Positions 7,101-14,327 of a stretch of 25,131 nt of DNA are shown here, one piece after another (the first letter of the stretch is position 1; each line of letters opens with the position of its first letter). This DNA comes from a virus: IMG/VR virus record IMGVR_UViG_3300042914_001359, positions 1 to 25,131 of that record, one strand, 5' to 3'. The position numbers and the translations under genes are program-made. The notes under the pieces were generated by a model that saw only the letters and a list, made by a program, of their open reading frames with translations, made no database searches and had not been told where the DNA came from.

Positions 7101-9718
7101 GAGACGAGCACGAAGCCGTCCTGGGCGACCGCCGTCAGACCCGAGGGCGCAGGCGGGGCAGCCACCGGGTCGGCCGTTGCCGTCTCCGGAGCCGGGATGA
7201 ACTGGATGCGCTGGGCGGAGCCGGCCAGCGAGCGGCCGGAGATGACCGCCGGGTCGGGGTAGCCGGCCCACGGGTCCTCGTTGTCCGAGTAGCGGTGATA
7301 CGGCTCGTTGTCGAGGAAGGTGAGCTTGCCCGACACCTGCGCCGGCTGCGGGATGGTGCCGGTGTTGGCGATGAAGCGGTTCGTGAGATCCGGCGCAGAG
7401 ACGGCCGAGCCGTCGAGCAGCAGCAGGAACGAGCCCGGGCCGCCAGCGCCGCCCGCGCCCGGGTAGTACATGTTCGGCAGCGGTCCGTGCAGCGACGGAG
7501 CGGTCGGGCTGTTGCCGGACAGGTTGATCGTCGCCGATGCGCCGGTCGAGAAGCCGCGCGAAATGACCGCGAGCCCCGCGCCACCCGCCGCCCCCGCCCC
7601 GCCCTGCGCACGCAGGTCAGCCTTGCCGCCCGAGGTGATCTTGCCGCCCGGCCCGCCGCCGGTGCCGCGCAGGTCGGTCGGCAGGCCGGTCAAAGTGTTG
7701 CCCGAGACCGTGACCTCAAGATAGGGGAACGCGGCGTGCTTGCCCTGCGTCACGGGCACCGGGACGGTCTGCAGCCGGGCGTTGCCGTTGGCGTAGTCCT
7801 GCGCGGCGTCGATGCCGTCGAGGCCGCGGCTGTTCCCCACCCAGCCCGGGTTGCCGAGCAGCTGCACGGTCGGACTGGTGTTGTCCGCCACGCCCGCCAG
7901 ACCGCCGCCGACGCCGTTGATGGTGCCGTTGACGGTCAGGTAGCCGCGGATGCGCAGCTGCACGTTGCCACTGATGTTCAACGTGCAACCTTGAGGAATG
8001 GTCAGGTCGCCATCGTGGTACCAGATGGACCCGGACGCGGTGAGGCTAGAGCCGCCTGTGAGCGTGTAGGAGCCGGTCGCCATCACGCCCCCGGTGATGG
8101 TCGCAACCGACGAGAGCGCCGCCCCTGCGGCCGTGTAGAACGCGTTCGGGAGCGCCGTCGTGGCGGTGGTCGGGGAGAGCGCCGAGGCCGGGGACGTCGA
8201 GCCGAAGAGCTCGAGCTGCACCGCGCCGGTCTTGTGATTGACCGAGAGGTTCTGGATCTCGAAGGCGCGGTCGATGGACGCGCCCGCCCCGGCGTAGTCG
8301 CGGACGGAGGCATAGCGGACCCGCACCACGTCGCCGACCTCAAGCCGGTTGAGCGAGTGCAGCACCGTCACGGAGAGCCGCTCGGGCGGCGCGGCGTAGC
8401 GGTCGCGCAGGGCGTCGACGAGCTGGTACAGCAGGGAGTCGGTCGCCTTACCGCCGTAGAGGCCCTTGAACTTGAGGTCGAGCGGGTCGGCCTTGCCGTG
8501 CGTCGCGGCCGAGCTCGCGTCGATGAGCGCCGTCGTGCGCGTGTAGTCCGAGCCGTTCCAGTTCCAGAACACCCGGAACACGTTGTGCAGGTCGCCCATG
8601 TCATGGACGAGCTCGCCCACCTGGACGCTGTTCGACTCGTCGAGGGTGGCGACCGTGGCCGCATCCGAGAGCACGCGCGCGGCGCGGCGCAGGCCCCAGG
8701 CGCCGTCGGCGTAGACGGGCATGAAGACGCCCAGCAGCCGGCAGATCTCCTCCTCGAGGAACTTCTTGCCGTCGGTCTTCTTGAGCCCCTCGAACCGGAT
8801 CACCACGCCCGCGTTGGCGCCGTCCCAGAGATCCCCACCGATGCCGGTGAAGTCTGAGGTGCGGATGAGCGAGGTGTCGATGCCGAGGTGCCAGGACGCC
8901 GGGAGCGTCGCGGCGTCGCCGTAGAGCTGCCCCGTGAGGATGGCGTAGGCGATCTTAACCGCCGGCAGCTCGAGGTAGACGTGCTCGGTGACCTTCTCGC
9001 GGCGCGCCGCCGGAGTGGCCGCGTCCACGTCGTAGGCGGCCGCGATGGTGCCGAGGACGCCACGGACGCAGCCGGTGAAGGTGGTCGCGGTCTTGCCGGT
9101 GTAGCGGATGACCTCGTCCCGGATCTTGATATAGCCGACGGTCGCGTTCGCGGCGTCGGTGTAGGTCGGCCCGTGGTAGACGGTCGTGAAGCCGGCCGTC
9201 GAGCTCACCGTCACCGTGGTGTCGGTCGCCGAGAGGGACTGCGCGAGGGTGGTCTCGGCGAGCTCGAAGATGTCTTTCTTCGCCGACCGCTGGATGTCCG
9301 CGCAGGAGATCTGATAGCGGCCCTTGTCGAAGGTCGCCTCGGTCACCCGCTGGGTGCCCACCCGCACGAAGTCGGCAAAGGCGAGCCCGGCGTAGCCGAG
9401 GAAGAACTCGACCTGCTTGTCGCGCAGGCCAGCCGCGGCGCCGAGCCGCGAGCGGATCTCGTCGGTGAGCGTGCCCGCGAGGTCGGCCACTTGGAACGAA
9501 GCCGAGCCGATTTCCGAGCGCCCCTCGATGGGATTGAGGCGCTGCGAGACGATGCTCGGCTCGATGAGCGCGCCGTCGATGACGGCACCCGAGAGGCCCG
9601 TGATGCCGGTGTGGCTCGTGATGAGGATGGGCGTCGAGAAGTTGATGCGAACGACGAAGCGCGGCTCCTTGACGGAGGCGCTGTTCAGCTCGTTGAAGGC
9701 GGCCGGGTCGGTGCGCAT
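4145..9718 (-). CDS. Giant tail-tip hub / host-specificity fibre protein (J-like)
   Basis: 1857 residues, the largest gene here. Order of regions: N-terminal ~520 residues resemble a baseplate-hub type tail protein that docks on the tail end; about 560-830 are Gly/Ser/Asn-rich, beta-helix-like; about 855-940 form a fibronectin type III domain (PSGLTAVAQDGFVLVSWTLP); two Ig-like domains follow, joined by eight GxN triplets (1051-1074); a galactose-binding-like jelly-roll (about 1280-1440, GNAAFRAHAGGYPTGWGLYN); fourteen 10-residue repeats (1473-1612); and a ~245-residue C-terminal head likely to contact the receptor. It combines hub and side or central fibre in one chain. ATG at 9716-9718 overlaps the preceding stop by one base. 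Domain limits are estimates by eye. Confidence 0.85.
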   Translation of the reverse strand: MRTDPAAFNELNSASVKEPRFVVRINFSTPILITSHTGITGLSGAVIDGALIEPSIVSQRLNPIEGRSEIGSASFQVADLAGTLTDEIRSRLGAAAGLRDKQVEFFLGYAGLAFADFVRVGTQRVTEATFDKGRYQISCADIQRSAKKDIFELAETTLAQSLSATDTTVTVSSTAGFTTVYHGPTYTDAANATVGYIKIRDEVIRYTGKTATTFTGCVRGVLGTIAAAYDVDAATPAARREKVTEHVYLELPAVKIAYAILTGQLYGDAATLPASWHLGIDTSLIRTSDFTGIGGDLWDGANAGVVIRFEGLKKTDGKKFLEEEICRLLGVFMPVYADGAWGLRRAARVLSDAATVATLDESNSVQVGELVHDMGDLHNVFRVFWNWNGSDYTRTTALIDASSAATHGKADPLDLKFKGLYGGKATDSLLYQLVDALRDRYAAPPERLSVTVLHSLNRLEVGDVVRVRYASVRDYAGAGASIDRAFEIQNLSVNHKTGAVQLELFGSTSPASALSPTTATTALPNAFYTAAGAALSSVATITGGVMATGSYTLTGGSSLTASGSIWYHDGDLTIPQGCTLNISGNVQLRIRGYLTVNGTINGVGGGLAGVADNTSPTVQLLGNPGWVGNSRGLDGIDAAQDYANGNARLQTVPVPVTQGKHAAFPYLEVTVSGNTLTGLPTDLRGTGGGPGGKITSGGKADLRAQGGAGAAGGAGLAVISRGFSTGASATINLSGNSPTAPSLHGPLPNMYYPGAGGAGGPGSFLLLLDGSAVSAPDLTNRFIANTGTIPQPAQVSGKLTFLDNEPYHRYSDNEDPWAGYPDPAVISGRSLAGSAQRIQFIPAPETATADPVAAPPAPSGLTAVAQDGFVLVSWTLPTDPASYDAVEIFASTTNDRTTAVKVFDGRSSDFKHVLADQVARFYWARSRLERAVSAWHPATTTSSATAAARPPTVTGYLTNEAVAVAADSAGTVASFAGASGSFKVLAGAVDVTTSATFSLFASSNLTATINATTGAYSATAMSADVGTATFRASFGGVTVDKVFSVTKARAGVNGTNGTNGTNGSNGSNGSNGTNAVSISLSRDAVQLFAFAEGTVPSFADAVGTVTVRDGATDVTASATLSALAGSGVTGTVNTATNTPVNGQPKGYYRVTAMTGDTGTLTLSAVYGGVTYQATFTLAKNKTGYEIVGALPSTNLFEGRMVYLTTDDKLYRYTGAAWSTAVPAADISGQLADSQIAAVGAGKVTGQLTNAQIADIAAAKVTGQVVASQLNVGVGGGNLLGNAAFRAHAGGYPTGWGLYNNGAHSVTPSINSGGLFGGNFFRLTANETVGNTFGLYTANNIGVPGAGVDSWTPGLTYVISFWARSNGAGAVGRTMQGLYSNMGFSPAVQIANPPLINGTWQRYAWRVQPNDNIHTQVGSLYISFEPGGNGFNFLFSGASIDICAPQVEQGELPSGFSPRPEEILPGTITATEIADNAVTTPKLVAGAVVAGKVAANAIGATEIQANAIVADKIAANAVTAAKIAAGAVVAGKIAADAVTANEIAANAITAAKISAGAVETAKLAAGAVTAEKITASTITGDKIAANAITATNISANAVTADKVSAGSITAAKLSVSSLDAISANVGTLTAGVIRNTADTFRVDVSNGRTIATTGSYMKVTGAPFGSSSQFIEWYGPYQANLANCTESNATYYLKTNGTAYFGGALLAGVLKNSVQGTNLTSANEAILGPISTNGGNITLTMALDFLGDDDFPGTTQGLTDYNATTKQNPTFTVVLSRKIGTGSYTDVATFNFTGSNFGLAPIPSLSEAGYYQQSAGGSGTYTDTSGGTTDKTFKLRFTSWANVNTTVSKNTLALTSVE
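4883..5302 (-). repeat. Fourteen 30-bp repeats encoding decapeptides (fibre shaft)
   Basis: Exactly 420 bases encode 14 consecutive decapeptides of consensus AANAVTAxKI inside the giant tail protein (residues 1473-1612). Positions 5 and 10 are almost always Val/Ile/Leu and position 9 is usually Lys, with Glu or Asn in some units. This periodicity is typical of trimeric phage fibre shafts. Unit number can change by slippage, altering shaft length. Confidence 0.85.
6497..6568 (-). repeat. Collagen-like GxN triplet repeat in the tail fibre
   Basis: Eight consecutive triplets Gly-X-Asn (X = Val once, then Thr or Ser) occupy residues 1051-1074 between two Ig-like domains of the giant tail protein. 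Collagen-like Gly-x-y stretches are common trimerisation hinges in phage fibres. Here the third position is Asn throughout rather than Pro. Confidence 0.8.
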
Positions 9719-10140
9719 CAGACTTCCTCGAGGTCGAAGGAGACGCGCATGGCGTCATCGTTCGGCGTGGCGCCCGTACCGTCCAAGCGCTCGAAGTTGT
9801 AGTTGGCAGACACGCGCCGCGCGGTGTGCGTCGTGCCCATCGCGGCGACCGTGCCGTAGGGGGAGAACGTGAACGACTCGCCCGCCTCGACCGAGTGCAG
9901 GAACTCGGCCAGCGCCGCGCGCTCGGTGGCGTTGAGCACAAGCGCGATGGCCGACCAAGTGGTCTTGCCGTAGAAGTAAAGCGTCTCGGTCTTGTCTGAA
10001 AGCGACCGCTGCGTCTCCGCGCCGACCTTGCGGCCGACACCGAGACCGCCCTCGACGAGCCGCAGGTCGAGGCTGTACTGCGCGCCCGCGGTGTGGCCCG
10101 CGATGAGGCTGCGCTTCGCGGTGTAGGTCACTGCGGCCAT
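9718..10140 (-). CDS. Minor tail / distal tail protein
   Basis: A 140-residue beta-rich protein between the tape measure and the giant hub protein. Sequence landmarks are DKTETLYFYGKTTW, then LNATERAALAEFLHSVEAGESFTFSPYG and an acidic C-terminal FDLEEV. In lambda this interval holds M, L, K and I; here a single gene occupies it. By position it is the distal tail or tail-tip adaptor connecting tube and hub. ATG at 10138-10140 follows the tape measure stop by three bases, with GGAG 8 bases ahead. The exact family is not recognised. Confidence 0.7.
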   Translation of the reverse strand: MAAVTYTAKRSLIAGHTAGAQYSLDLRLVEGGLGVGRKVGAETQRSLSDKTETLYFYGKTTWSAIALVLNATERAALAEFLHSVEAGESFTFSPYGTVAAMGTTHTARRVSANYNFERLDGTGATPNDDAMRVSFDLEEV

Positions 10141-10143
10141 GCG

Positions 10144-11940
10144 TCAGGCTCCGGTGATCAGGCCAGCCTGGCGGCTGTTCCCGTTGATGAACACGACGTC
10201 GCGGTTGTTGATCGCGTCGGAGAGCTGGCCGACCAGCCAGTCGGCGGTCTCGCGCGAGGAGAACACGCTGCCCTGGATGACGACCTGCGCCACACGGGGC
10301 GCTTGCTCGGCCTGCTGCGCGTTGCCGGCGGGCTGCTGCAGGGCGCTCGGAGACGCACCCCCGGACCCGCCGCCGAAGCTGGTGGCGTTCGTCCCGGGGT
10401 TGGTCGCCTTGATCTGCTTGACCTGCTTGTAGCCGTTGGCGAGGACGGCAGCCGCTGCGGCGATGTTCGCCGGGAACGGCACCTCGCGAAGCGCGCGGGT
10501 GGCGCCGACCGACGTGCTGATGATGGCCTGCGCGATGGCGAACTTCTTGTCGCTGGCGAACAGCGCGCCCATGATCGAGCCCGCCGTCGAGACCAGCGAC
10601 TGGCGCAGCGTCATCTCGCGCTCGAACTGCGAGGTCTGCAGCTGCTCCTGGGAGATGGCAAACACCGACGCCATGTCGCCCAGGATGGTGTTTTGCTGCG
10701 CGACTGCGTTGATACGGCCCGAGATCTGCTGCGCGTCGATGCCCGCGAGGATGGACGCGTTGTCGAACGCGAGCATTTGCAGGTTCGAGAAGTGCAGCGC
10801 GGTCAGGTCGTACTCGCGCTTGAAGTTCTTCTCGCGCTCCGCCTGGTCGCGCTCGCGGATCTCCGCCGGGGTGAGCGCACGCTGGCCGCCCTTCCCGCCG
10901 CCGCCGGCACCACCGCCGCCCAAGTTGGGGACCTGCGGCTGCATGATGTCGACCGGGACCGTCGTGGGGGCGCTGGTCAGGGCCCCGGCCGCAGCCGCCC
11001 GCATGGCGTCGATCTCGGCACGCACGCCACGGATGGCCTGCTCAAGGCCGCGACGGCCGAGCACCACGCCCTGCCCTTCGACGTATCCGAAATTGAAGAA
11101 AAGCGGGATGGAGTCCCGCGATTCCTGCAGGATCTCGAGCTTGCGCTGCAGCTTCTCGAGCTCGCCGCCGCCGCCCGTCAGGATGCGCAGCGACTTGATC
11201 CACTCGTTCGTCTCCCGCAGGAGCGGGACGAGGATGGTGGACGCGAGCGCGGTGAGCTCGATGGCGGTGTTCTTCGCGCCGGTCGTGAGGACGTCGAGCT
11301 GGTCGCCCAAGGTGTCGACGTTGGCGATCGCCTGCGCCGAGACCGGGCCGCCGATGGCGGAGAGCTGCGCCGCCACCTCCTCGCCGTTGGCTCCCAGGGC
11401 GACCAGCGTCGGGATGAGCTCCGCGCCCGAGCGCCCGAAGAGCGCCATCGCGGCGGTGGTCCGCTCGGCGGGGTCCTCGATAGCCGCGATCTTCTGCGCG
11501 ATGGCTTCGAACTGCTGGTCCGGGGCGAGCGCGAGGATCTGCTGGGCAGAGAGGCCGAGCCGGTCGAGCGCGGCGACCGCTTCCTTGCCGCCCTCCTCCG
11601 CGCCCACGAGCGCCTTCTGCATCCGCGCGACGGCGCCAGAGACGCCCTCGAGCGAGCCGCCCGAGAGCGTCGCCGCGAACTGCAGCCGCTGCAGGGCGTC
11701 GACCGACATGCCGGTCTTGACCGCGGTGTCGTTCAGCGCGCCGGCGGCCTGCATCGCTTGGGTGACGACCGCCGCCATCGAGAACGTGGCGACGATGCCG
11801 CCCAAGTTCTTGAACGCACCGGACAGCGCGGAGACTCCGCTGTCGGTCTTCTTCAGCTCGCCCTTCACGCGGTCGAGCTCGGAGCGCATCTGCGCCGAGT
11901 CCGCCGCCATCCGGACGACCAACGTGCCGATGTCAGCCAT
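10144..11940 (-). CDS. Tail tape measure protein
   Basis: A 598-residue, largely helical protein, Ala/Gln/Glu-rich. The N-terminal part (DIGTLVVRMAADSAQMRSEL...VKGELKKTDSG) is coiled-coil-like, followed by a region typical of tape measures (MSVDALQRLQFAATLSG...RMQKAL), a Gly-rich linker near residue 340 and a C-terminal segment with a hydrophobic patch (PANIAAAAAVLANGY). Tape measures set tail length at about 0.15 nm per residue, so about 90 nm would be expected, a medium-short siphovirus tail. It starts right after the tail chaperone pair, overlapping the frameshifted product's stop by eight bases, as in lambda G/GT-H. The protein also helps DNA pass the membrane during injection. Confidence 0.9.
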   Translation of the reverse strand: MADIGTLVVRMAADSAQMRSELDRVKGELKKTDSGVSALSGAFKNLGGIVATFSMAAVVTQAMQAAGALNDTAVKTGMSVDALQRLQFAATLSGGSLEGVSGAVARMQKALVGAEEGGKEAVAALDRLGLSAQQILALAPDQQFEAIAQKIAAIEDPAERTTAAMALFGRSGAELIPTLVALGANGEEVAAQLSAIGGPVSAQAIANVDTLGDQLDVLTTGAKNTAIELTALASTILVPLLRETNEWIKSLRILTGGGGELEKLQRKLEILQESRDSIPLFFNFGYVEGQGVVLGRRGLEQAIRGVRAEIDAMRAAAAGALTSAPTTVPVDIMQPQVPNLGGGGAGGGGKGGQRALTPAEIRERDQAEREKNFKREYDLTALHFSNLQMLAFDNASILAGIDAQQISGRINAVAQQNTILGDMASVFAISQEQLQTSQFEREMTLRQSLVSTAGSIMGALFASDKKFAIAQAIISTSVGATRALREVPFPANIAAAAAVLANGYKQVKQIKATNPGTNATSFGGGSGGASPSALQQPAGNAQQAEQAPRVAQVVIQGSVFSSRETADWLVGQLSDAINNRDVVFINGNSRQAGLITGA

Positions 11941-12609
11941 GATTCACTCCGCCAACCATCGCGGCGAGGATGCGCCGCTGTTCTTCCACCGACTGGCCGC
12001 GCTCGGGCTCGGCCTTGCGCGCCGGGACAAAGTCCTCGACGCGCCAGCTCTTGCCGTTGCGCTTCGGCCCGGCAGCGTTCGCCACCGTCGAGGCCACCAT
12101 GCCCATCCGCCAGTTCTCCACCTCGAAGCCGAAAGGCTCGAGCTGGAAGAACGCGCCCCAGGTCGTGAACTCTTCGGAGCTCATCCGCTCCTGCAGCTCA
12201 CCGACCGGGATGCCGAACTGCGCCGCGAGCCGGAACCAGAGCAGCAGCTCCGGCTCGCGTGTCAGTTTTTTTCGGCGGCCTCGTCGGCACCCTTGCCGAG
12301 CCCGGACGCCTCGATCACCGCCTTGGCGATCGCGGAGACCGAGGCCCCGTCGAGCGCCGCCACGTCGTCGACCGCGTCGAACAGGCGCACGCCGTCGGCG
12401 TCGCAGAGCCCCATCCAGGCGACCCGGTGGTCGGAGACCGGCTCGCCGCCAGCCTCAGCCTCGGCCGCCCACTTCTGCAGCTGGACGCGCTCGGCGCCAG
12501 AGAGGCCCCGGACGAAGAGCTCGACGCCGGCCACGGTGATCGGACGGACCGATGCCTTGGCAAGCGTCGAGCTGATCTGTGCCCGCAGGAGATCCCGGGA
12601 CGCCGGCAT
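11933..12609 (-). CDS. Tail assembly chaperone, long -1 frameshift product (GT-like fusion)
   Basis: A -1 shift at the A-AAA-AAC heptamer (12265-12271) joins the short chaperone frame to an overlapping frame and gives a ~225-residue fusion: 115 residues of the short form plus 110 of the extension. The extension reads LTREPELLLWFRLAAQFGIPV, then GELQERMSSEEFTTWGAFF and ANAAGPKRNGK, which resembles the T domain of lambda GT-type chaperones (a Leu-rich start, E-L, W-x-F/Y, LEPFG). The fusion product recruits tail tube subunits onto the tape measure during assembly. The extension alone has an internal ATG at 12184, but that lacks the first 27 residues of the domain, so frameshifting is favoured. 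Join, minus strand: 12609-12266 then 12266-11933 approximately. Confidence 0.85.
12224..12272 (-). promoter_or_regulatory. Programmed -1 frameshift signal: slippery heptamer, spacer and stem-loop
   Basis: Seven A residues then C (minus strand, 12272-12265) contain A-AAA-AAC in the zero frame of the short chaperone, two codons from its stop. Five bases further on begins an 11-bp perfect stem: CGCGAGCCGGA (12259-12249) pairs with TCCGGCTCGCG (12234-12224) around a 14-base loop. Slippery site, 5-base spacer and GC-rich stem are the standard elements of bacterial -1 frameshifting. Confidence 0.88.
12262..12609 (-). CDS. Tail assembly chaperone, short form (G-like)
   Basis: A 115-residue mostly helical, acidic protein (MPASRDLLRAQISSTLAKAS ... 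ELFVRGLSGAERVQLQKWA) ending EAAEKN. Size, position between tail tube and tape measure, and the frameshift signal at its last codons identify it as the G-type tail assembly chaperone. It would coat the tape measure and keep it soluble while tube protein polymerises, and is absent from the finished virion. Its ATG overlaps the TAA of the tail tube gene (TAATG), implying coupled translation. Most ribosomes should stop at 12262-12264; a minority shift to make the long form. Confidence 0.85.
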   Translation of the reverse strand: MPASRDLLRAQISSTLAKASVRPITVAGVELFVRGLSGAERVQLQKWAAEAEAGGEPVSDHRVAWMGLCDADGVRLFDAVDDVAALDGASVSAIAKAVIEASGLGKGADEAAEKN

Positions 12610-13034
12610 TACGGGGTTACCGTCGGCAGCGCGGTCAGCTCGAGCGTGGCGTTGACCACGATCTCGCCGCCCTCAGCCGTGAGGCTGTCGATCTCGAACT
12701 TCGTGAAGAAGCCGCGGACCTGCACCTGGTACGCGCCCGGGTCGGGGAGCGTGATGCGGTAATTGTGCTGCGTGCCGGCGAGCAGCCGGGTGCGCATGGC
12801 CTCGTGGGTGGTGTCGGCCGGGTCCCAGAGGAGCTTGAGCTCGACGTTCTGCGGGTCGTGCGTGCCGACCATGCGCTCGGGGTAGCTCGAGCCGAGGACG
12901 TAGGCGTCCACGACCTTGCGGGCGTATCCCGACCACTTGACCTCCTGAACCTGCGCGACCGCGGCGAACACCTCGGTCGGGGTCGCGCCGTCGCCGGCCG
13001 AGAACACCGTGCCGGTGGAAATGTATGCGGGCAT
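12609..13034 (-). CDS. Major tail tube protein
   Basis: A 141-residue beta-rich protein (MPAYISTGTVFSAGDGATPTEVF ... EVKWSGYARKVVDAYVLGSS ... RITLPDPGAYQVQVRGFFTKFEID). It has the features of lambda gpV-type tail tube proteins: an N-terminal arm, the VxFxGYV-like central strand and a C-terminal strand pair. It would polymerise as stacked hexamers around the tape measure. The SD GGAG is 7 bases ahead of ATG 13032-13034. An intrinsic terminator sits just upstream, so this abundant product may need antitermination, readthrough or a local promoter. Confidence 0.85.
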   Translation of the reverse strand: MPAYISTGTVFSAGDGATPTEVFAAVAQVQEVKWSGYARKVVDAYVLGSSYPERMVGTHDPQNVELKLLWDPADTTHEAMRTRLLAGTQHNYRITLPDPGAYQVQVRGFFTKFEIDSLTAEGGEIVVNATLELTALPTVTP

Positions 13035-13047
13035 CTTCTTTCTCCAG

Positions 13048-13070
13048 AAAAAAGCCGCCCGAAGGCGGCT
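13048..13070 (-). terminator. Intrinsic terminator upstream of the tail tube gene
   Basis: On the minus strand AGCCGCC (13070-13064), loop TTCG, GGCGGCT (13059-13053), then a run of five T (13052-13048). This is a textbook Rho-independent terminator with a C(UUCG)G tetraloop. It lies between the tail completion gene (stop at 13097) and the tail tube SD, in the only sizeable gap of the connector-to-tail run. Confidence 0.85.
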
Positions 13071-13096
13071 GGGTTGCTACGCGCCCGGGCGGGCGA

Positions 13097-13483
13097 TCAA
13101 CGGAACACGAAATCGAAATCCTGCTGCACGACGCGGAGCGTCCGGTCGCCGTCGGCGTTGGCCTGCTCCTGCTGCTGCACGAGCGTCGCGCGCAGCACGG
13201 TCACGCCGGACACCGAGCCCGACCAGCCATCGAGGCCGGTCACGATCGCGGCGGCCACCGGGGCGACCTGCGCCATGGTGTCGCCCACGGTCTCGATCCG
13301 GAGCGTCGCCCGCTGCAGCAGCGGCGCGTTGCCGAGCGTGCGCGCCATGCCGGCGCCTGCCGTGCGCGAGACAGCGACTGCGGGCAGCTGCGGCTCCTGC
13401 ACGATGACCTCGCGGTAGACCCGCTGGCCGGCACCCGTGGCGAGCGCCTTCACGCGCGCGATGATGGCGTTCTCGATGCTCAT
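13097..13483 (-). CDS. Tail terminator / tail completion protein
   Basis: A 128-residue protein (MSIENAIIARVKALATGAGQ ... VYREVIVQEPQLPAVAVSR ... LRIETVGDTMAQVAPVAAAIV). Its arrangement fits tail completion proteins of the gp17/DUF3168 and lambda-U-like group: N-terminal helix, a VY-x-xxxP-LP strand, then a DT-x-x-x-xxxA helix that places a cap on the tail tube where it meets the head. It lies in the canonical slot between the HK97 gp10-like gene and the tail tube, overlapping the gp10-like stop by four bases (ATGA). Family naming is by position and pattern. Confidence 0.75.
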   Translation of the reverse strand: MSIENAIIARVKALATGAGQRVYREVIVQEPQLPAVAVSRTAGAGMARTLGNAPLLQRATLRIETVGDTMAQVAPVAAAIVTGLDGWSGSVSGVTVLRATLVQQQEQANADGDRTLRVVQQDFDFVFR

Positions 13484-14001
13484 GGATCGACGAGCCTTTC
13501 GGTTGCGGTCGAGCGTTGGCGCGCGCGGCCGGCGATGCGGTCGAGCGCCTGCCCGAGGATGCGGCGGAACTCCGCCGGGATGCTGTTGCGGGTCGCGTCC
13601 CAGGCGGGGCCGAGGAACGGTCGAGCGCCCACCTTGCGCGCGGCGCGGCCCTTGGCCGTAAAGCCGAACTCGACCAAGTGCCCGTAGAAGATGCCCTTCC
13701 GGCGGCGCTGGTAGTACAGGTTGTGCAGCGCAAGGCCGCGACGGTCCTTCTTCTTCGGACCTACCTGCACGGCGACCGTCTGGTTCGCCCGCGGCGTCAC
13801 GGTCACGATCTTGATCGCCTCAGCCAGTGCACCCGAGCGCGACCCGCTCCGGGCGTTGGCGACCGCCTGCTTGCGGAACTGCAGCAGCGACCGCCGCGTC
13901 GCGCGCGTGAGCAGCTTCTTCCCGGCCACCGCGTCGAGCTCGAGCAGGCGGGCCTCGAGCTCGCGCAAGCCCTCGACCTTGATGTCCGAGACGACGGGCA
14001 T
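13480..14001 (-). CDS. HK97 gp10-like head-tail connection / tail protein
   Basis: A 173-residue protein with the family signature: an N-terminal helix pair (GLRELEARLLELDAVAGKKLL), a SGALAEAIKI strand, and a C-terminal GHLVEFGF ... ARPFLGPAWD motif. HK97 gp10-family proteins act in joining tail to head. The middle is unusually basic (QVGPKKKDRRG, YYQRRRKG), extending this member slightly. ATG at 13999-14001 overlaps the previous stop by one base (TGATG). It ends overlapping the tail completion start. Confidence 0.88.
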   Translation of the reverse strand: MPVVSDIKVEGLRELEARLLELDAVAGKKLLTRATRRSLLQFRKQAVANARSGSRSGALAEAIKIVTVTPRANQTVAVQVGPKKKDRRGLALHNLYYQRRRKGIFYGHLVEFGFTAKGRAARKVGARPFLGPAWDATRNSIPAEFRRILGQALDRIAGRARQRSTATERLVDP

Positions 14002-14327
14002 CAGGTGAACCGCTCGAGCGTCATGATCTGCAGCTCGCGACCGCCAAGGTCCACGTCGACGATCTGCTTGATGTCAAAGAGCCGGGTGCCGAACCGGATG
14101 CGGTCCTTCGGCGTCAGGGTCACCCCCGGGATGCCGCGCATCACGATACGGGTGGAGATGTCCGCCTGGATGTGCGAGGCGGCGAGGTACTCGCGCCCCG
14201 ACAGCGGCTCGATGCCGGCCCACACGGTCGCAAGCGCCGTCCATGTCTGAACTTGGTCGCCATACGCGTCCGTGCCGTCCGTGGCGCGCTCGACGGTCAC
14301 CCGGTGGCTGAGGCGGCCGGCCTTCAC
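14001..14327 (-). CDS. Head closure protein (head-tail adaptor, HK97 gp7 / SPP1 gp16-like)
   Basis: A 108-residue protein with the adaptor signature: VKAGRLSHRVTVERATDGTD at the start, WTALATVWAGIEPLSGREYL in the middle, and RIRFGTRLFDIKQIVDVD toward the end. It closes the portal channel of the filled head and provides the docking face for the tail. GTG at 14325-14327 overlaps the preceding TGA by four bases (GTGA); this start fits the family length, whereas the longer frame upstream is only a shadow inside the connector gene. Confidence 0.88.
   Translation of the reverse strand: MKAGRLSHRVTVERATDGTDAYGDQVQTWTALATVWAGIEPLSGREYLAASHIQADISTRIVMRGIPGVTLTPKDRIRFGTRLFDIKQIVDVDLGGRELQIMTLERFT

Noticed and set aside
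5930-8857. 975-codon open frame on the plus strand opposite the giant tail gene
   Set aside because: It is antisense to a clearly coding frame, is dominated by Arg/Gly/Val/Ala and has no domain. High G+C removes stop codons by chance.
11933-12184. Stand-alone 83-residue gene starting at the ATG at 12184
   Set aside because: The T-like domain starts 27 residues earlier in the same frame and is reached by the frameshift; a separate start is unnecessary.
10093-12655. Two long plus-strand frames (691 and 739 codons) opposite the tape measure and chaperone genes
   Set aside because: Low-complexity antisense shadows; the minus strand has coupled starts, SD sequences and recognised proteins throughout.
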